A stretch of DNA of 64,000 bases from Voacanga thouarsii (taxonomy: Eukaryota; Streptophyta; Magnoliopsida; Gentianales; Apocynaceae): contig JANUWF010001783.1 in assembly GCA_026120185.1 (NCBI GenBank), forward strand, positions 1,891,001-1,955,000, read 5' to 3'. Below, one piece after another: positions 59,576-64,000 of this stretch (its first letter is position 1; every line of letters starts with the position of its first letter). The translations under genes were made by a program, and so were the position numbers. Below the pieces are notes generated by a model that was not told where the DNA came from, did no database searches, and worked only from the letters and a program-made list of their open reading frames with translations.

Positions 59576-60235
59576 TATTTTACTTTTTCTTTTATCTTCT
59601 CTTTCTCTCTTCTTGCTGCTAAATTTTGGGTGGCCAAATGCCTTTTCTACCACCACCATTCTTCTCATATTGGCAAATTTGGTAATATGGTCAAATGGTT
59701 CATTAATAACCTAAGTTGATTTGGTGAATTCTTATTGGTCCAAGAGTATACGTTGGTAGTATGTAGAATATAGTAGAAACTCTTAGAAAGATGTAGAATA
59801 TAGTAGAAATTCTTAAAAAACTTGCATGAACACACATGCATCCAATCACTTGGCTTGCACTACCAATTACATTAATATGCTTGGCTCTCCCAATCAATCA
59901 TTTGACTAAAATCACTTTATTTCTTCAAGAAATCATTATATTTCTCTAGGAATACTCAAATTCAAGTCACTATTTATTCCAATAAGGAAAACATTTTATT
60001 TTACCAATGTGATCTACGCAGTAAACTGAACGTAACGGTGTCTATCAGAATTTTCAAATTCTTTCTTAGTTTTTCACAATTCGCTGTCAAACTTCTAACA
60101 ATACCCCTAAAAATTTCTATTACACCAAAACATTCATCTCATTGCCCTAATGAATTTTTGTTCTGAGCTTACATACAAATGCTTGCTTTGTAGAAAATAG
60201 TCATCAGCCAAATTACATAAGAGTGGACTATTACA
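56385..60235 (-). repeat. Second chromovirus LTR (3851 bp)
   Basis: Plus-strand edges TGTAACACCCCTCATAAAT and GGACTATTACA. It serves as 5' LTR for interior 1 and stands where a 3' LTR should be for interior 2, because a PPT-like AAAGAGGAGAGAT (minus) follows at 60236 onward. ACTCAGTAAGT at 56725-56735; (TC)n at 59529-59569. Confidence 0.88.
59529..59569. repeat. (TC)n microsatellite in second chromovirus LTR
   Basis: About 20 units; homologous position to 48681-48719. Confidence 0.95.
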
Positions 60236-60800
60236 ATCTCTCCTCTTTCAATGAATTTCATCCTAGAAATTAGGCTTATCCTCAAGAAGCTCTAGGTATT
60301 TCCATTTATATCTCCTAAGTTGCATCTTTAATAGGGTAATTATTCCAAAGTACCTTAGCAAGTGGAATCCTCTTATGTCATAATTCCTTCTAAGCGTACT
60401 CTAGAATCATGGCCTGCCATTCCTCATATTTTAGGTACAGAGTAAGCTCAATAGGTTCTTCATTCAATAAATGTTCAGGACTTGCCACATATATAAAATA
60501 TAATATGGATACCTTGCAACTCTACAGATAAAGACAATCGATGCACCACTTACCTAGTATTTTCCACAATTGGAAACGGTCCAATATTCCGAGATGTCAA
60601 CTTCTTCCTCTGTCCTTTACTTCCCTAATGGCATTAGCTTTAGGAACACTTGAACTTTTTCCACAAATTCTAGGTTTGTTTTTCTACACTAATCAGCATA
60701 ACATTTCTTTCAATTCTATGTAACTTTTAGTCTTGCCTTAAATTTGGCTTAAAGTAACATCTAACTCCTTATAGTTGACCAAATAACTTATCCCTTCTTA
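60236..60800 (-). pseudogene. Integrase C-terminus with chromodomain (copy 2)
   Basis: Same order as copy 1: GPFPIVEN-like region near 60590-60560, then a chromodomain with YLKYEE, ILEYA, ELRHKRIPLAKVLW and NNYP near 60440-60310. Shares the missing catalytic core with copy 1; more stops than copy 1. Confidence 0.78.
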
Positions 60801-61190
60801 TTGATAGGCACTTTGTTTTTTATTATCAGAGCACTTAATCTTCACTAATCAGTACTCCATTCTTATGTCTGACAAGAAAAGAAATTCCATAATAACTAGC
60901 GAAGTTATTATATCAAGTACAATCAGTAAAATATAGCTAGAGTAGAGGCAACTATTGATTACATCAATTAATACATATCTCCATTACAAAGGCACCCGTT
61001 TTTCTAATCTACTAATATACCTGCTCGTTATACATCTGTGTCCTATCACTATGTAGAATTTATTTTGCAGGTCTATATACTTCTATTTTCCCAGGGACTA
61101 ATGCTCATTTCATTTAGCTTGCCTTAACTTCTCTTTATCAAATTTCCCCTATAAACTGTAAGTGAGTCTTCTTATACGGGACCGTTAACT
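60801..61190 (-). other. Deletion-junction region (copy 2)
   Basis: Homologous to 49921-50340; no protease, RT or RNase H motif. Confidence 0.6.
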
Positions 61191-61925
61191 ACCATATGTC
61201 CCTTTTTCCAACAAATAGAACAACTTTGGAATCTTTTCTTACATGCTACAGTAGTATGTCCTTTCATATTACAAAACCTACAATACTTGTCTTCTACTCT
61301 TTTTGGAACCGATTCTATTGCTTGTAACATTTTCTTTTTATTTACCTTGAATTTGCTATCCCTTTCTGCTCCTATCTATCTTCTTTCTCTAGATAAGCAG
61401 TTGTCTCGACTGCAACACTGAATGTGGCTAGCAATAAAACAATTAACATCTAACTTATCTCAAGTCGTGACCTTTTCACAAATCGTCTGGTTCGATTTGT
61501 CTCCGTTTGCACTACCAAGGACAATATTTTGAAAGTCTTCTAAATTTAGTGGCTTACCTTCCAACAATCATCTTTCCTTATGTGAGACTTTGAAAATTTT
61601 CTTCTGTTATCTCTATTACCCAGTAGGGTAAAAATTCTTTTCTAAACTCTTCCAAAAATTCCCTCAAAATCCACTCCCTTTGTTCTTACTTTTGTCCTTT
61701 TTTCTTTCTGGCCCACCAATCTCGCGCTGGTCTCAATAATCTACATATAGCAAATTAAGCCTTTCTCTATTCTGAATAATCTAGAACTGTAAAAATGTCC
61801 TCAATTAGTCCTATCCAAGATTCTATATTTTGTTCTTTGTCTAGCTTCCCATAAAATTTAAGGGGATGAAATTTAAGAAATCACTCCAGAGCTTGATCCA
61901 TATCCGTTTTTTAGCGTTGCTTCTC
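61191..61925 (-). pseudogene. Chromovirus gag (copy 2)
   Basis: Homologous to 50341-51063. The capsid start is seen near 61900-61730 (WFLKFHPLKFYGK, EDIFTVLD-like). Knuckle relics near 61290-61190 retain KKGHMVVNGP-like spacing. Frameshifts throughout. Confidence 0.75.
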
Positions 61926-62783
61926 CGGAGCTGTAATTCTCACTGAGTATTACAGTGTGTTTATTAGTCTCAGTATTATTACATCAACATATTCTCTGGG
62001 GTTGTGCTCCTATTCCTTGAATAGCATTCCCATTAATTTTTGTTGAACTGTCTACAGCTTGATCTCCAGTATGTCTACAAGTAAGTTCTCGTGGTATCTC
62101 TGTTTCTTCTAAAAATTCCAACATACAATTTACAAAATGCCCCCATTCATAGGGATTCAAAAATTTAAAGAATATAAAATAATTCACACTATACCCTTTT
62201 ATTGTTCATACAACTCCAGAAGTATAACACTTTGTAGCTTAACACCAAGTAAAAAGAGTTTGATAATAAATGGCATTTTTTTTTCTCACATTTTCCACAC
62301 ATACTTCTACCCATGTCATACTTTTCAATTAATATGTTCTCACAAACATTCATTCTTTTTTATTATATAAAAATTCTACACGAGTCAATTTCTTAATCCT
62401 TTCTTACTAAAATCCAAGGTAAACACCCACAACATATCTTTCATAGCTGCTACTACGCTAATTCAATAATATTCAAAGCGGTCACTTGTACTTTTATTGG
62501 GTTCTGGTCTATAGGCAAAAGGTTGCCCGTAATTTCCCTTTGTAAGTCTTGAACCTTGTCTCGTATAACCTCTTCTCAATTCATTCCGCCTAATTGACCA
62601 TCTAAGATACGAGTAATTAAAAGCTGTGTGGTTTTCTTCCCACAATTATTGTTTTTCCTCTATTCAGACTTTTTTTCTTCTGAAAATTATTTCCTCTTTA
62701 ATTTTTGATACTATGTCCACTACAGCACAATAGTTGGGTGAAGCCATACATACTCAATAATGCTCCTTTCTCTTTTTAACTCA
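61926..62783 (-). other. Upstream gag region (copy 2), cut by an A-family LTR
   Basis: 62187-61984 (-) has FKFLNPYEWGHFVNCMLEF and GNAIQGIGAQPQRIC, matching copy 1. 62645-62463 (-) is an Arg-rich 60-residue ORF also matched in copy 1. Homology to copy 1 stops where the A LTR begins (62784). Confidence 0.6.
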
Positions 62784-64000
62784 TGATAGGATCTAAATTA
62801 GTCATATTTTCCTAGTTATTTGAGACTCTTTTGTAATATATTTTGTTCAATAACTAGTCATATTCCTTCATATTTGAGATTTTACCCTTGGAAATGTATT
62901 TTATTCATTATTTCAGATTTTAGGGGTATAACAAAGAAAAAACGTCGCAAAAATATAATAGAGGCGGCGCTGGCCAAGACAGAGAAACCGGCGCCGGCCA
63001 TGCACTGTTGACACAAATTTCGAGGCAACAAAAAATTGGTGAAATAGAGTGAAACTGGCACCAGCTCCAGTAGCCAAGGCAGTGCCGGTTGCATTCTGGA
63101 ATACATTGTGCGGAATTCGAAAAAAAATCGGTGAACGATTAGAGAATTAGAACACAACCGGTGCCAGCTCCAAGAGCCAAGGCGGCGCCGGCTGTGCTCT
63201 GAGGAAAAGGCAGGATTATGATTTTTATACGTGATTTTTTGTAATCTGTGGAGTTTTAGTATTTTTCAACTTCTACTCGGCCAAGAACATTACACCAACG
63301 AATTTAGGCACTTCCCAAGCCTATAAATAGATGGAAAACACAAAGAAAAATGGGAGAATTCACTGATCATCATAGAAAATCACTCAATCAAAAGAGAAAT
63401 TCTTCAATACAAGGAGAATTATGCAAGAAAGTTTTCAAAGGAAGAAGAAGGAGGCTTGTCTATAAGTGCTTTCTTTTACTTTGTTTTCTTTTTCTTGAAC
63501 AATGATATATTAGTTGTTTTATTATAATTTGACATTATTTTAGATATTCATGATCTTTAGAGTTATTTGATCTTTTGATTAATTGGTTGTTCTTCTTGGT
63601 ATTTAATTACTTGAGCTTATTACGAAATTAATTGATTGGTTCTTTCCGTTAACTCGCTGAGACCAAAAGGGTTGATGGTGGTTTCAATTTATTAATTTCA
63701 TATTTTTTGTCTGTTAACTCGCCGAGACCAAGGGGGTTAATTGATGAGGACTAGGTAATTAATGGTTAATTGATGTTTGCCGAGATCAAGGATTCATTAG
63801 TTAATTTCATATTTTAAATTCGTCGAGACCAAGGAAATTTAATCAAGGATTATGTTTAATGCATCTTTTGAGTGAATTAGTTGAGACGAGACCAAGTGAT
63901 TCTAATTTATCTAGAAGGTAGTGATTTCATGGATTGAAAAAGAAATGAATCTATCTTAATCCTTCATGATGCTAAGAGAATAATTAGTTATGATAATGAT
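62784..64000 (+). repeat. A-family LTR, running off the window
   Basis: Starts TGATAGGATCTAAATTAG, aligned with other A LTRs, and covers about 1217 of 1535 bp. The GC cluster (about 62962-63192), TATA-like box (near 63322) and GAGACCAA series (about 63659-63895) are present; this copy keeps CGAGACC where others have CTAGACC. The 5 bp before it, ACTCA, is the expected left TSD. Confidence 0.88.

Larger units (their letters stand above)
45454..60235 (-). mobile_element. Chromovirus (Tekay/Del-like) derivative with 3.9 kb LTRs, minus strand
   Basis: LTRs 45454-49356 and 56385-60235; interior 49357-56384 holds a PPT next to the left LTR and an initiator Met PBS next to the right LTR, so it reads leftward. 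It codes only gag and the integrase C-terminus with chromodomain; PR, RT, RNase H and the integrase core are missing. No TSD is visible: left flank TGTCA, while the right LTR runs straight into a second interior copy (60236 onward). A 3.45 kb solo LTR is nested inside. Confidence 0.87.

Overview
This 64 kb window looks like plant nuclear heterochromatin, most likely from a eudicot. It is AT-rich and consists almost entirely of decayed LTR retrotransposons of three groups: Athila/Tat-like Ty3-gypsy (LTRs TGATAGGGG...CATCA, PBS for tRNA-Asp), Ty1-copia (LTR TGTTGGAAT..., PBS for initiator Met tRNA) and chromovirus-type Ty3-gypsy (LTRs TGTAACACCCC...TTACA, PBS for initiator Met tRNA, chromodomain). 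I recognise no host gene, rRNA, tRNA gene or CRISPR array. All coding regions carry stops, frameshifts or deletions, so I annotate them as pseudogenes.

Layout. 1-189: fragment of a chromovirus-like LTR. About 190-11990: a minus-strand Athila-like element (E1) keeping its 3' LTR and RT, RNase H and integrase remnants; its LTR is split by a complete 6.6 kb non-autonomous element 'A-NA' (598-7158, TSD CAGAT). 11991-12717: unassigned. 12718-44242: a minus-strand LTR ('family C') split by a 30 kb nest. The nest is a copia element (13402-43702, TSD ATTGG) whose 3' LTR holds a minus-strand short-internal element 'B-' (23085-42299, TSD AGGTT). The LTR of B- holds a plus-strand relative 'B+' (24922-39716, TSD CTAGG/CTAGA). 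The interior of B+ holds an Athila-like element 'A' with gag-pol remnants (27893-39013, TSD TTGAT/TTGGT). The 5' LTR of A holds a solo LTR (28618-30139, TSD GAACA/AAACA). The copia element also carries a chromovirus-like solo LTR (20882-22546) just after pol.

44243-45453: unassigned sequence with a (CT)n(AT)n microsatellite. 45454-62783: a minus-strand chromovirus derivative arranged LTR - interior - LTR - interior. Both interiors keep gag and the integrase C-terminus with chromodomain but lack protease, RT, RNase H and the integrase core. The first interior is split by a 3.45 kb solo LTR (52135-55586, TSD GAAAA). 62784-64000: an A-family LTR running off the window end.

How the parts relate: A (pol-bearing) and A-NA have LTRs of the same length (about 1535 bp) and share the leader and the 3' 1.6 kb, so A-type elements probably mobilised A-NA in trans. 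B- and the chromovirus derivative likewise keep LTR, PBS and PPT while lacking pol, so much of this window is made of parasites of parasites. Boundaries were read by eye from LTR termini, PBS/PPT and target-site duplications; similarity statements are hand alignments, not computed scores.
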